In this document: in pieces, positions 18,015-27,078 of the stretch | Position numbering within the stretch: position 1 is the stretch's first letter | How the letters are laid out: every line of letters begins with the position of its first letter | Assembly: GCA_902565895.1 (NCBI GenBank) | Contig: CACFGV010000001.1 | Coordinates: 1-64,000 of the forward strand | Length of the DNA: 64,000 nucleotides | Direction: 5' to 3' | From: K189A clade bacterium | GTDB lineage: Bacteria; Pseudomonadota; Gammaproteobacteria; Pseudomonadales; Azotimanducaceae | The notes under the pieces: generated by a model | Databases searched by the model: none | What the model was told of the DNA's origin: nothing | Seen by the model: only the letters and a program-made list of their open reading frames with translations | Translations under genes and position numbers: made by a program

Positions 18015-19514
18015 TTATTGTTGAAAACTTGAACGTCGGTAGCGCAGCATTTGCCCACTGCCAACTCCGGTGTGTTGGCCGCCACGGTAGGCGACCTCGC
18101 CGTTCACTACAACCAGCTCGATACCGACGGGTTCGGTTTTCGGCTCATCGTAGGTCGCTAAATCTTTTACCTGGTCGGGTCGGAACAGTAACAAGTCGGC
18201 CCAGAAACCGGGTTGAATGCTACCGCGCTCATGCAGCCCAAAGGTTTGCGCAGACAACGAAGTCATTCTGCGCACTGCTTCTGGCAGAGACATCAATCCC
18301 CGTTCGCGTACGTAATAGCCTAGCACTCGAGGGAAAGTACCAAAAAGTCGCGGATGCGGACGACCGCGCAAATCCGGGATACCGTCGCTACCCACCATCA
18401 TGTCTGCATGCCGCAGATTGGTCTCTACGTCGGCCTCGTCAATGATGAATTGGATACACAACGTGCGATCACCCCGGGGTGCGGTCAAGATGCGTAAGGT
18501 CAATTCCTTAAGGTCAGTATTTTCCTCTGCAGCAATGTCTACCAACATGCGGCCTTCGTATTCGCGAAACGCCGGACAACTGGCGATACGCACCACCGCT
18601 GCTAACTGGGTATCAATATTTTTTAAGTTAAAGTATTCGATCATGCGACCGCTGCCAGCAGTGTAGGGATAAACATCTAAAGTGACCCGTTGCCCGTCAG
18701 CAATCGCTGCATCTACCTTGGCTAACGAAGCTTTGACCTTGCCCCAATTCGCCTTGCCCGCAGACTTATGGTGGGAGATATGCAGGTGTACGCCGCTGTC
18801 TTTGCCTATGGTCAGGCTCTCGTCTACAGCATCCAACAAATGGTCGCCTTCATTGCGCATATGGGTGGTGTAAAGCGCATCATGAGGCGCTGCCATTTTC
18901 GCCAGCTCGGTAACTTCCTCGGTATCACTCCAACGACCAGGTCGATAAATCAATCCCGATGAAAATCCGCAAGCGCCCTGTTCTAACGCCAGGCCCACAT
19001 GCTCCCGCATGCGCTGTAGCTCAGCGCTAGAAGGTGCGCGCTTTTCCTGACCCAGTACAAGCGAACGTACGGTGTTGTGACCGACCAACATCATGTTGTT
19101 AATAGCGGGACTGCGCTCGAGCACCGCTGCGAAGTAACCTTCTAGATCAGTAAATTGCCCCTCAACACCCGCAAGAATACCGCCGCTGGCAGCAACCGAG
19201 TCTGCTTGCGGGTCTGCGGGTACAGCGGAAAAGCCGCAGTTACCACTGACTACCGTCGTCACGCCCTGAGCCAGTTTGAATTCCATTCCGGGATAGCGAA
19301 AAAACGCGCCGTCGTCATGGGCATGGGTGTCGATCAGTCCCGGGCATAGAGTCGCCCCCTCGCCATCTATTTCGACACCGTTAGCCGTTAAGCCAGCCGT
19401 CACCTGACCTACCTCGCTGATTCGACCGCCAGCAACCGCGACATCGCCGCGAAACGCGTCGGCACCGGTACCATCAAGAATTTCGACGTTACGTACTATT
19501 AGATCGTGAGCCAT
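18015..19514 (-). CDS. N-acyl-D-amino-acid deacylase-like amidohydrolase
   Basis: 499 residues with the amidohydrolase TIM-barrel fold. The first metal motif is DTHAHDD (HxH) after the small N-terminal beta domain (LCPGLIDTH). SSGLIYRPGRW, HMRNEGDHLLDAVDE and ISHHKSAGKANWGK match the D-aminoacylase/N-acyl-D-Glu deacylase family, including the SxHHK segment. The C-terminal RGSIQPGFWADLLLF segment is also typical. It would hydrolyse N-acyl-D-amino acids in the cytoplasm. AAGGA precedes ATG 19514. It lies between the GMC oxidoreductase and an enoyl-CoA hydratase on the same strand. Confidence 0.88.
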   Translation of the reverse strand: MAHDLIVRNVEILDGTGADAFRGDVAVAGGRISEVGQVTAGLTANGVEIDGEGATLCPGLIDTHAHDDGAFFRYPGMEFKLAQGVTTVVSGNCGFSAVPADPQADSVAASGGILAGVEGQFTDLEGYFAAVLERSPAINNMMLVGHNTVRSLVLGQEKRAPSSAELQRMREHVGLALEQGACGFSSGLIYRPGRWSDTEEVTELAKMAAPHDALYTTHMRNEGDHLLDAVDESLTIGKDSGVHLHISHHKSAGKANWGKVKASLAKVDAAIADGQRVTLDVYPYTAGSGRMIEYFNLKNIDTQLAAVVRIASCPAFREYEGRMLVDIAAEENTDLKELTLRILTAPRGDRTLCIQFIIDEADVETNLRHADMMVGSDGIPDLRGRPHPRLFGTFPRVLGYYVRERGLMSLPEAVRRMTSLSAQTFGLHERGSIQPGFWADLLLFRPDQVKDLATYDEPKTEPVGIELVVVNGEVAYRGGQHTGVGSGQMLRYRRSSFQQ

Positions 19515-19531
19515 GGGTTTGTATCCTTCGG

Positions 19532-21079
19532 TTATAAGCCGTATTCACTGGGCTGCGTGCGCAACCATTCGCCAATGCGTTCGCCAATCATAAGGCACGT
19601 CATATTGGTATTAGCCCTGGGAACCGCGGGCATAATCGAGGCATCCGCCACAACCAATTGCTCCACCTCAAAGCAACGACCACGACCATCAACCACCGCC
19701 ATCGCGTCTTCTGGCGCACCCATTTTTGCGGTACCGCATGGGTGATAACCGGATCCCGAAAAACGTCGGCATAACACTTCGAGATCCTCAATGGTTTGAC
19801 TTCTATTAGGGTCAGGAAAACGCACTCCGGTAATCATGTCTGCCAGCGCACCGGTGCGGGTAAACGCCAATGTATCGAGCATGCACTCAGCCAACCGTCG
19901 GGCGTCACGATCGTCTTCACAAAACTGGTTCGACACAATCGGCGCGGCGTGGGGGTCTGCGGAAGTCAGAGTTAATTCACCGCGCCCGTACTGATACTCA
20001 AGTACCGGCGCAAGCAGAAACTGCGGTGGCGCACCTGGACGACCTGCAAAGCTGATTTGTTCGATTTGTAAATCATTGCGCTTATCCGAGTTCTGCCCGG
20101 TATAGCGCAAAATGGTTTGAATGATGGGTTGATCAAAGTCGATCACGGCCGGCGCTTGAACGTCACATAGCACACCCAGGGCGGGATGATCGCTGAGGTT
20201 TTTCCCAACCCCTGGCCGATCGGCAACACAGTCCACACCGAGCTTGTCTAATTCAGCCCGGGGACCAATCCCAGATCGCAATAAAATACTTGGCGACATC
20301 AGTGCACCGGCACACATCACAACCAAACGAGCATTAATTTGGCTGACCGCGCCCGCAGCGTTCTCCACTTCAACACCACTGCAGCGCTTACCGCTAAACA
20401 GCAACCGTCGCACCAGCGTCTGCCCATGCACATGCAAATTCGAACGCAAACGCGCTGGCGCCAGATAACCGATGGCGGCAGAGATGCGTAACCGCCCAAG
20501 CTTGTTCATGGGGTGCGGTCCTGCGCCGTAGCCATCGGGGTCATTGGCGTCAGCACAATAGGGGTAGCCCAAGGCCAGTGCAGTGTCTAAAAACGCCTGC
20601 TGCTGGGGCACAAGTTCACTTGGCGGATAACGTCGGATACTTATCGGCCCGCTGTCACCATGATAAGGCGCATCTGGGAAATCCAGATCGCGCTCCAAGC
20701 GCTTAAAGGCAGGCAGCACATTAGACCAAGACCATTCATCACCTGCTGCTTCCGCCCATTCGTCGTAGTCCTCGGGCATGCCACGCAGCGCGATGGTGGT
20801 ATTCACTGCGGAAGAGCCGCCCACAACCCGCCCACGAGGAAATCGATCTAAGCGCTGCTGCGTGGGTTGATATTGAAAACCCCAGTCGTGATCGGTGTAA
20901 GAGTTATTGTGGGAATTAATCAGATCAAAGGGCGTCTGGGCAAGATCAGCGTAGTCTGGGCCGGCCTCGATCAGCGCCACCTGCAGATTAGGGTTCTCAG
21001 ACAATCTCGCGGCAATCACGCAACCACTGCTGCCTGCGCCAACGATCAGAACGTCGTAGTCCATTTGATTTTTTTGCAC
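19532..21079 (-). CDS. GMC-family FAD-dependent oxidoreductase (choline dehydrogenase-like)
   Basis: About 515 residues. FAD motif VGAGSSGCV lies just after the start, GMC signature 1 (FPRGRVVGGSSAVN) and signature 2 (GALMSPSILLRSGIGP) are clear, and the active-site His is in SGSGYHPCGTAKMG. The second active-site position is Asn (NTNMTCLMIGERI). Substrates in this family are alcohols such as choline, so an alcohol dehydrogenase is the safe reading. GTG 21079 is preferred since GGGGAGG precedes it; ATG 21064 lacks a ribosome site. It is divergent from mobA. Confidence 0.9.
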   Translation of the reverse strand: MQKNQMDYDVLIVGAGSSGCVIAARLSENPNLQVALIEAGPDYADLAQTPFDLINSHNNSYTDHDWGFQYQPTQQRLDRFPRGRVVGGSSAVNTTIALRGMPEDYDEWAEAAGDEWSWSNVLPAFKRLERDLDFPDAPYHGDSGPISIRRYPPSELVPQQQAFLDTALALGYPYCADANDPDGYGAGPHPMNKLGRLRISAAIGYLAPARLRSNLHVHGQTLVRRLLFSGKRCSGVEVENAAGAVSQINARLVVMCAGALMSPSILLRSGIGPRAELDKLGVDCVADRPGVGKNLSDHPALGVLCDVQAPAVIDFDQPIIQTILRYTGQNSDKRNDLQIEQISFAGRPGAPPQFLLAPVLEYQYGRGELTLTSADPHAAPIVSNQFCEDDRDARRLAECMLDTLAFTRTGALADMITGVRFPDPNRSQTIEDLEVLCRRFSGSGYHPCGTAKMGAPEDAMAVVDGRGRCFEVEQLVVADASIMPAVPRANTNMTCLMIGERIGEWLRTQPSEYGL

Positions 21080-21178
21080 GCTGATGCCTCCCCATACCGC
21101 CTTACATTCAATCAAAACCTGCACAAGGATGATAGGCTGACCTCTGGTGAACAGTCGTAGCGAGCAGTTCCAGGCAAA

Positions 21179-21790
21179 ATGCGCCCTCAAACTCCACAAT
21201 CACTGGACATAACGTTGGTGGTTCTTTGCGGTGGTCAGGGATCCAGAATGCAGGGCGCCGACAAACCGCTGCTGCTGACCCTACATAACGGCGAGCAGAA
21301 ACCGATGATCGACCATGTGATTGCTGCTGCATCCGATGTGAGCGAGATCATTGTCAGTGCCAACCGAAGCCTTATGGACTATGCGCTGCGAGGTCGGGTT
21401 GTGACAGATACCGAGTTAAATGTTGCAGCCGAAGGACCGCTGATGGGTGTTTTAGCAGGACTGCGCGCCGCCAGAACACCTTGGTTGTTAACCTGCCCCG
21501 GCGACTCACCCTACTTAGACATGAATTGGCATCATGTCCTAGTTGCCCAGGCCCTAAGCACGAACACGCAATCACTTGCCTTTACTGTGCATGATGGGGA
21601 GCGTCTACAGCCCTTACACACTCTGGTGCGGGCTCAGGCACATGACAATTTGTTAGCGTACTTGGCGGCGGGAAAGCGATCCGCAATAGGTTGGCTGAAC
21701 GCCCTGAATACCGTGCCGGTGCATTTCCAGCCAACAGCAGCCTTCACGAGCGTCAATCGAGAAGAAGACCTGAGACAGGTACCCCGCTAA
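21179..21790 (+). CDS. mobA: Molybdenum cofactor guanylyltransferase MobA
   Basis: 203 residues. It transfers GMP from GTP to molybdopterin-Mo to make the MGD cofactor. The N-terminal nucleotide-binding signature VLCGGQGSRMQGADKPLL (about residues 15-32) is diagnostic, and the mid-protein LTCPGDSPYL carries the Mg-binding Asp. No molybdoenzyme is in the window. AGG lies 5 bases before ATG 21179. Its last bases overlap the convergent bacterioferritin gene by 4. Confidence 0.9.
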   Translation: MRPQTPQSLDITLVVLCGGQGSRMQGADKPLLLTLHNGEQKPMIDHVIAAASDVSEIIVSANRSLMDYALRGRVVTDTELNVAAEGPLMGVLAGLRAARTPWLLTCPGDSPYLDMNWHHVLVAQALSTNTQSLAFTVHDGERLQPLHTLVRAQAHDNLLAYLAAGKRSAIGWLNALNTVPVHFQPTAAFTSVNREEDLRQVPR

Positions 21791-22257
21791 GCGATCTGCG
21801 ATTGTAAGTAGTTTTGTAGACCCGTCTTATCGATCAGTCCAAGCTGAGTTTCTATCCAGTCCACATGCTCTTCTTCTGAACTGAGAATTTCCTGCAAAAG
21901 TTGGTGGGTGGCAAAGTCTCCCACTTGCTCGCAGAGCTTGATGCCTTCTCGCAAGTCTGGAATGGCGATCATTTCCAAGCGCAAATCACATTCCAACATT
22001 TCCTTGACGTCCTCACCGATCATGAGTTTGCCCAGTTCCTGCAAATTCGGCAGTCCTTCTAGGAACAAAATACGCTCAGTAATTTTCTCTGCATGTTTCA
22101 TTTCATCAATGGATTCTTCCATCGAATGCTTTGCTAAGTTCTCAAGCCCCCAGTCTGCCTGCATCTTGGAATGTAGAAAGTATTGGTTGATCGCGGTCAG
22201 CTCGTTTTTCAGTACTTTATTCAAGCTGACGATGATGGCTGGATCTAAACTCTTCAT
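21787..22257 (-). CDS. bfr: Bacterioferritin
   Basis: 156 residues, the usual length. It forms the 24-mer iron storage cage. Di-iron ligands are visible as Glu19 (LKNELTAINQYF), Glu52 and His55 (DEMKHAE), with later Glu and His in EEEHVDW; Met53 is the haem ligand position. ATG 22257 fits the family N-terminus (MKSLDPAIIVSLNKVL), while the open frame reaches 22296. It is divergent from bfd across a 201-base gap that contains two Fur-box-like sites. Confidence 0.95.
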   Translation of the reverse strand: MKSLDPAIIVSLNKVLKNELTAINQYFLHSKMQADWGLENLAKHSMEESIDEMKHAEKITERILFLEGLPNLQELGKLMIGEDVKEMLECDLRLEMIAIPDLREGIKLCEQVGDFATHQLLQEILSSEEEHVDWIETQLGLIDKTGLQNYLQSQIA

Positions 22258-22347
22258 GCGGTTAATTCCCAATTGGCGTGGAGAAGGAGTTTGCACAGAA
22301 ACGCCGAGTGAGGCAACAAAAATATCGTTTAAGTTATTGATTTATAA

Positions 22348-22366
22348 CGATAATTATTACTATTGG
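22348..22366. promoter_or_regulatory. Fur-box-like site, bfr-proximal
   Basis: The segment around GATAATTATTACTATT matches most of the GATAAT-repeat Fur consensus and sits about 90 bases upstream of the bfr start. Iron regulation of bacterioferritin and its ferredoxin is well established in related bacteria; direct binding here is inferred. Confidence 0.55.
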
Positions 22367-22404
22367 GAAGCCATTAACAGGCGCCAAAAGAAAACTAATT
22401 GCAA

Positions 22405-22423
22405 TCGATAATGATTTTCACTT
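22405..22423. promoter_or_regulatory. Fur-box-like site, bfd-proximal
   Basis: GATAATGATTTTCA at 22407-22420 is a good match to the Fur 19-mer (GATAATGAT followed by an AT-rich half). It lies about 40 bases before the bfd start, a place where Fur would block transcription when iron is plentiful. Confidence 0.65.
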
Positions 22424-22458
22424 AGAATCCGCTCACCTACTTTTTTACCTTTAAAGCT

Positions 22459-22653
22459 ATGTACATTTGCTTATGCCAAGCCGTTACAGACCATGACATC
22501 AAAGCCAGCGTCAATGCCGGTGCTGAGTCTTTGGACGATGTACAAGCTATCTTGCCCGTGGCACTGAATTGCGGTACCTGCCGCGACAGCGCAGAAGCGC
22601 TCATCAACGAAGCCCTGCAAAACAAAGCCCACAAGCTCTCTTACGCAGCCTGA
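22459..22653 (+). CDS. bfd: Bacterioferritin-associated ferredoxin
   Basis: A 64-residue [2Fe-2S] protein. Ligands are Cys4, Cys6, Cys38 and Cys41 (CLC near the start, CGTC in the middle), the BFD fold pattern. It donates electrons to the haem of bacterioferritin to release stored iron. It is divergent from bfr and preceded by a Fur-box-like site, so induction on iron starvation is expected. Confidence 0.93.
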   Translation: MYICLCQAVTDHDIKASVNAGAESLDDVQAILPVALNCGTCRDSAEALINEALQNKAHKLSYAA

Positions 22654-22729
22654 CCACCCTTTTCTTCCGGAGTTACCTAACGCACATTCTTTCAAAGTCT
22701 GCGCGCATCAGCGTTTGCTGTTTCCTTAA

Positions 22730-23248
22730 CTAGTAATCCATCTGATCGTCTATTGCATGCCCTCGCTTAGGTATCAGCATCGAGCGCTCAAAACTAATCA
22801 CCTGCTGTCCGTCTTGCTTGAGCCCCCTAGACTCTACCGTGACGATACCTTGGTTGGGGCGAGACGCTGACTCGCGGATGGCGAGCACGGTGGACTCGGC
22901 GTAAAGGGTATCGCCAACAAATACCGGACCGGTGAGTCGGACCTTATCCCAACCTAGATTAGCTATTGTTTTCTGCGAAATATCCGACACGCTCATGCCG
23001 GTAACCAAGGAGATGGTTAAACAGGAATTCACCAACACCTGACCGAACTCGGTCTTCGCACCATATTCTCGATCAAAATGCAGTGGGTGCTGATTCATGG
23101 TCAGTAGCGTAAACCAGGTATTGTCGGTTTCGGTAATGCTACGACCTGGGCGGTGCTCGTACACGTCGCCAACTTGGAAATCTTCAAGATAGCGTCCGTA
23201 AGATTCACGGTAACGCTGTTGCCCTACTTCTTTTGCCTCTGCGACCAT
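22730..23248 (-). CDS. MaoC-type dehydratase
   Basis: 172 residues with the R-specific hydratase hotdog fold. The DFQVGDVYEHRPGRSITETDNTWF segment is the MaoC N-terminus, and DREYGAKTEFGQVLVNSCLTISLVTGM carries the hydratase loop. The usual catalytic D-x-N-P-x-H is altered (TMNQHPLHFD retains N, P and H), typical of the mesaconyl-/acyl-CoA hydratase subgroup. AGGAG precedes ATG 23248. It is divergent from the selenoprotein gene with 71 bases between starts. Confidence 0.85.
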   Translation of the reverse strand: MVAEAKEVGQQRYRESYGRYLEDFQVGDVYEHRPGRSITETDNTWFTLLTMNQHPLHFDREYGAKTEFGQVLVNSCLTISLVTGMSVSDISQKTIANLGWDKVRLTGPVFVGDTLYAESTVLAIRESASRPNQGIVTVESRGLKQDGQQVISFERSMLIPKRGHAIDDQMDY

Positions 23249-23319
23249 TTGCTTCTCCTGCTGACTCGCGCCATAGTCTGCCGCATTCGCAATCTACGGG
23301 GTAGTCGGAACAACACACC

Positions 23320-24240
23320 ATGCTTAAAAGCGCACCTATCGACTATATTCAGCGCACGCGGGATCAGTATTCGGCTTTGAATTACCCGGCTTATAACTGG
23401 GCACAGAATCCACACGCACCGCCGTGGCAACCTTTACAAAAGCCTCTGTCTGAATGTCGAGTTGCTCTGATTTGTTCAGGTGGCATTTACGCTCGGGGCC
23501 AAATCGCCTTTCATCACAAAGATGACAACAGCCTGCGTTTGATACCAGCGGATATAGCAACCTCACAGTTGCGCACCAGCCACTTTGCTTATGACCAAAG
23601 CCCAGCGCGCAAAGACATTAACTGTGTATTTCCCATAGAACCGTTACGACGCGCGAAGGCTATTGGCAAAATCGGCACGATCGCATCCTGCGCATTCACG
23701 TTTATGGGAGGCATTTACTCCCAGCGCAAGGTCGAAGAGCAACTAGCACCCGCGATTGTGTCGCACTTGATACAGGATGAGGTCGACGTCGCGGTCATGG
23801 TGCCAGTTTGACCCGTATGCCATCAGTCCGTAGGACTGATCGCAAGAGCTGTTGAAGCCGCCGGCATCAGCACGGTGAGTCTCTCCAGTGCCCGCTCTAT
23901 TACCGCTGCGGCCAACCCACCTCGTGGGGTGTATCTAGATTATCCATTGGGGCAAACCGCTGGGCGTGCTGGCGCACCAGATGAACAGGACTACGTATTG
24001 GCTGCTGCCTTCATCGCTCTAGAGACCATGACCGAACCCGGCAGTATTGAAGACTTGGACTTGGAATGGGCGGCTGACCCGGGTTGGAAAGATCACGTTA
24101 TGCGTGTTGATCCGAAAAGTCCTGGCAGCGCCAATGACGACCGCACGCCAAGATTAGACACACCCCAGTATCAGGCGGCTGACGACTACAACGCCGCGGA
24201 TCCAAACTGCCCTACCTGCGTATTTTTTGACGACGCTTAA
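23320..24240 (+). CDS. GrdB/PrdB-like reductase, probable selenoprotein with in-frame UGA (Sec164)
   Basis: The frame from ATG 23320 meets TGA at 23809-23811, then continues in the same frame without another stop to TAA at 24240, giving 306 residues with position 164 encoded by UGA. Around it the sequence reads VPV-U-PVCHQSVG, a UxxC redox motif, and the downstream frame is clearly coding (GLIARAVEAAGISTVSLSS, RGVYLDYPLGQTAGRAG). The N-terminal half has CSGGIYARGQ and IASCAFTFMGGIYS, as in the glycine/sarcosine/betaine/D-proline reductase selenoprotein B family (PF07355 type). The C-terminus ends with CPTC. A stem-loop follows the UGA (separate entry). The UGA is followed by C, a favourable context for Sec. 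The reductase substrate is unknown: the GrdA/GrdC/PrdA partners are not in the window. An automated gene caller would give a truncated 163-residue product plus a spurious downstream ORF. Confidence 0.85.
23809..23840 (+). promoter_or_regulatory. Candidate bacterial SECIS element after the UGA codon
   Basis: After UGA (23809-23811) and 10 bases, AUCAGUCC (23822-23829) pairs perfectly with GGACUGAU (23833-23840) around a GUA loop (23830-23832). The loop starts 18 bases after the UGA and contains GU, as SelB-recognised bacterial SECIS loops do. The stem lies entirely within codons. No other hairpin in the gene of this quality was noticed near the UGA. Confidence 0.75.
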
Positions 24241-25127
24241 GTTGAAGCTTTAGTTCGAAACAACCCAACGAAGTCGCGCCAAGTGACTTGTGAGACCAAC
24301 ATACCCATCAACATCAGAACGCATCCGATCAGTTCCCGACCACTTAGCTGTTCTTGCAAAAACAAATATCCGCCCAACGCACCAAATACCGCTTCTAGGC
24401 TGAGAATAATGGCTGCGTGGGTAGGATCCGCTCGCTCTTGAGCGATCACTTGCAAGGTATACGCGACTCCAACCGTAATAACGCCGGCGTAAATGAGTAC
24501 GTAGGTAGCTGCTCGCACCTGCTCCCAACTCGTAGTCTCAATGAATACGGACACGACCATGGCAAGACAACCACAGACAATGAATTGTCCTAAGGACAGC
24601 AGCAACGGTGCTGCCCGAGGTGCGTAATGATCAATGGCTAATATATGCAGCGCCCAACCCACGGCACCGACAAGTAACAAGGTATCACCGTAGCCCATCG
24701 TAAAGTCAGCCTTAACACTGAGCAAAAACAAGCCCACCACAGCCAATACACAACCCAACCAGGTGTTAAGGCCTGTGCGATATTTCAGCGCCAAGCCAAT
24801 GATGGGGACAATGACCATGTATAAACCGGTGATAAAGCCAGCGTTAGAGGCGTTGGAATAAACAATACCAACCTGCTGCAAAGACCCAGCAGCAAACAAG
24901 ATGACGCCAAGCACCAAGGACCCCTTAACTACAGTATGCGCCGGAGAGACTGGCAACCATTTACGGTGGTGAAAAAACACCACCAATGGCAGCAGGCTTG
25001 CCGCTCCTAAAAGAAAGCGGATGCCTATAAAAGCAAAAGGCTCGAGGTAGTTCATGCCCAGTACTTGGGCAACGAAGCCTAAACCCCATATCGCGGCGGT
25101 GATCAACAATAGGGTGTTGGCAACCAT
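24237..25127 (-). CDS. DMT-superfamily EamA-type transporter
   Basis: 296 residues, about ten membrane helices arranged as two EamA repeats (first ending near LLLSVKADF, second ending with GYLFLQEQLSGRELIGCVLMLMG). Such drug/metabolite exporters move amino acids, purines or other metabolites; substrate unknown. AAGG precedes ATG 25127. It is convergent with the selenoprotein gene (4-base overlap) and follows nqrF on the same strand by 65 bases. Confidence 0.88.
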   Translation of the reverse strand: MVANTLLLITAAIWGLGFVAQVLGMNYLEPFAFIGIRFLLGAASLLPLVVFFHHRKWLPVSPAHTVVKGSLVLGVILFAAGSLQQVGIVYSNASNAGFITGLYMVIVPIIGLALKYRTGLNTWLGCVLAVVGLFLLSVKADFTMGYGDTLLLVGAVGWALHILAIDHYAPRAAPLLLSLGQFIVCGCLAMVVSVFIETTSWEQVRAATYVLIYAGVITVGVAYTLQVIAQERADPTHAAIILSLEAVFGALGGYLFLQEQLSGRELIGCVLMLMGMLVSQVTWRDFVGLFRTKAST

Positions 25128-25192
25128 CGAAGAGCCTTGTATTCAGTCGACCTGCGCTATCCTGAGAGATCCGACAGCGCAGCGATCAAGCA

Positions 25193-26425
25193 TTAGCCGC
25201 CGAAATCGTCGAAGGCAATGTTTTCAGGTTCGACACCAAGATCTTCGAGCATATTTTGCACCGCTTGAGCCATCGGCGGTGGCCCACACATGTAGTATTC
25301 ACAATCCTCGGGGTTGGGATGATCTTTAAGGTAGTTATCTAAAACCACCTGATGGATGAAGCCAGTAAGGCCTTCCCAATTATCCTCTTCCTGAGGATCC
25401 GATAATGCGACGTGCCAAGAAAAGTTATCGTATTTTTCCGCTAGACGGTCTAATTCTTCGGTATAAAACATTTCCCGCAATGACCGCGCGCCGTACCAAT
25501 AGCTCATCTTAGTTTTGCTGTCTTTACGCAACAGTTCATCAAAGATGTGCGAGCGCAACGGCGCCATGCCTGCGCCACCACCGATCCAGATTTTTTCAGC
25601 GGGCGTATCTTTCACAAAGAAGTCGCCGTAAGGGCCAAATACAGTGATCTTGTCGCCAGGCTTAAGGTTTGCAACGTAAGACGTCATAGCACCAGGTGGC
25701 AAATGATCCATTCGCGGAGGCGGTGGCGAAACACGAATATTGAACTTCAAAATGCCCTTTTCTTCAGGATAGTTGGCCATGGAATACGCACGGATCGTGG
25801 GTTCATCCACCTCCGACTTCAGATCCCAAAAGTTGAACTTATCCCAGTCCTCACGGTACTCGTCTTGAACATCGATGGTGGACCACTGCATTTTGTACGG
25901 CGGGATTTCCAACTGCACATACCCACCGGCGCGGAAATCAACATCCGCTCCTTCCGGGAGCTTTAAATTCAACTCTTTGATCATAGAAGCGACGTTGTCA
26001 TTGGAGATCACTTCGCATTCCCAACGCTGGACACCCAGAGCATCTTCAGGCACTTCTATTTTAAGGTCCTGCTTTACCGCGACCTGACAAGAGAGGCGCC
26101 AATCTTCACTGATTTCACCGCGCGTAAAGTGGCCCTCTTCAGTAGCTAAAATACTGCCGCCGCCATCGGTGACGCGGCAACGACATTGAGCGCAGGTACC
26201 ACCACCACCGCATGCACTGGCTAGGAAGATCCCCTTCGACGCCAACGTCGGCAAGAGTTTTCCACCGGCCGGCACTTCAATAGCCTTGCTTGGATCGTCA
26301 TTGATCTGAATGGTGACATTGCCAGAGTTCACTAGCCTGGAACGGGCAAATAGGATCACTAACACCAAAGACAATACGGTAGCCGTGAACATTCCCACGC
26401 CTAGCATTACCGTTGTATCAATCAT
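25193..26425 (-). CDS. nqrF: Na+-translocating NADH:quinone reductase subunit F
   Basis: 410 residues: an N-terminal membrane helix (about 5-27), a [2Fe-2S] ferredoxin domain with Cys72, Cys78, Cys81 and Cys113, an FAD domain with RAYSMANYP, and an NADH-binding domain with [12 protein letters not shown] and the terminal DFGG. It oxidises NADH and passes electrons into the pump. GGAG precedes ATG 26425. Last gene of the nqr operon. apbE and nqrM, which often follow nqrF, are not here; a DMT transporter follows instead. Confidence 0.97.
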   Translation of the reverse strand: MIDTTVMLGVGMFTATVLSLVLVILFARSRLVNSGNVTIQINDDPSKAIEVPAGGKLLPTLASKGIFLASACGGGGTCAQCRCRVTDGGGSILATEEGHFTRGEISEDWRLSCQVAVKQDLKIEVPEDALGVQRWECEVISNDNVASMIKELNLKLPEGADVDFRAGGYVQLEIPPYKMQWSTIDVQDEYREDWDKFNFWDLKSEVDEPTIRAYSMANYPEEKGILKFNIRVSPPPPRMDHLPPGAMTSYVANLKPGDKITVFGPYGDFFVKDTPAEKIWIGGGAGMAPLRSHIFDELLRKDSKTKMSYWYGARSLREMFYTEELDRLAEKYDNFSWHVALSDPQEEDNWEGLTGFIHQVVLDNYLKDHPNPEDCEYYMCGPPPMAQAVQNMLEDLGVEPENIAFDDFGG

Positions 26426-26467
26426 AATTTACTCCAACTGCGCGCTGAGCTTGGCACAAGCGCGTTG

Positions 26468-27076
26468 TTAAATATCAATGCCGCCGAAGGACATGAAACA
26501 CAAACTGATTAGACCCACTGAGATGAAGGTAATGCCTAAACCGCGCAAACCCTCAGGCACGTCGCTGTATTTGAGTTTTTCACGCACACCCGCCAATGCT
26601 GTAATCGCCAACGCCCAACCCACACCGGCACCCAAGCCAAAGACCACGCTTTCGGTGAAGGTTTGGTCCTGGTCAATAGACATCAGTGATGCACCCAAAA
26701 TGGCGCAGTTCACAGTGATGAGAGGCAAAAATACTCCTAACGCGTTATAGAGCACCGGGACATAGCGATCGAGCACCATCTCCAAAATCTGCACCATGGC
26801 AGCGATCACACCAATATAAGAAAGCAGGCCTAAGAAACTTAGATCAACTTCAGGGAAGCCGGCCCAGGCCAGAGCACCTTCGCGCAGGAAGGTATTAAAG
26901 ATAAGGTTGTTGACCGGAACAGTAATCGCCAATACCACCACCACCGCAACCCCAAGGCCAATTGCGGTTGAAATCTTTTTTGAGATGGCGATGAACGTAC
27001 ACATGCCCAGGAAGAAAGTGAGTGCCATGTTTTCAATAAACACCGCGCGTACAAATATGCCTAGATAATGTTCCAT
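26468..27076 (-). CDS. nqrE: Na+-translocating NADH:quinone reductase subunit E
   Basis: 202 residues with six membrane helices. Starts [21 protein letters not shown] and contains the conserved Cys-bearing helices (FFLGMCTF and VNCAILGAS) thought to hold the intramembrane iron-sulfur centre with NqrD. GGAGG lies before ATG 27076, inside the nqrD end. Integral inner-membrane subunit. Confidence 0.97.
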   Translation of the reverse strand: MEHYLGIFVRAVFIENMALTFFLGMCTFIAISKKISTAIGLGVAVVVVLAITVPVNNLIFNTFLREGALAWAGFPEVDLSFLGLLSYIGVIAAMVQILEMVLDRYVPVLYNALGVFLPLITVNCAILGASLMSIDQDQTFTESVVFGLGAGVGWALAITALAGVREKLKYSDVPEGLRGLGITFISVGLISLCFMSFGGIDI

Positions 27077-27078
27077 AT

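Noticed and set aside
23320..23811. Selenoprotein gene as a truncated or frameshifted pseudogene
   Set aside because: Frame is identical on both sides of a single TGA, context is UxxC, and an SECIS-like hairpin follows. A genuine premature stop remains possible if selABCD are absent.
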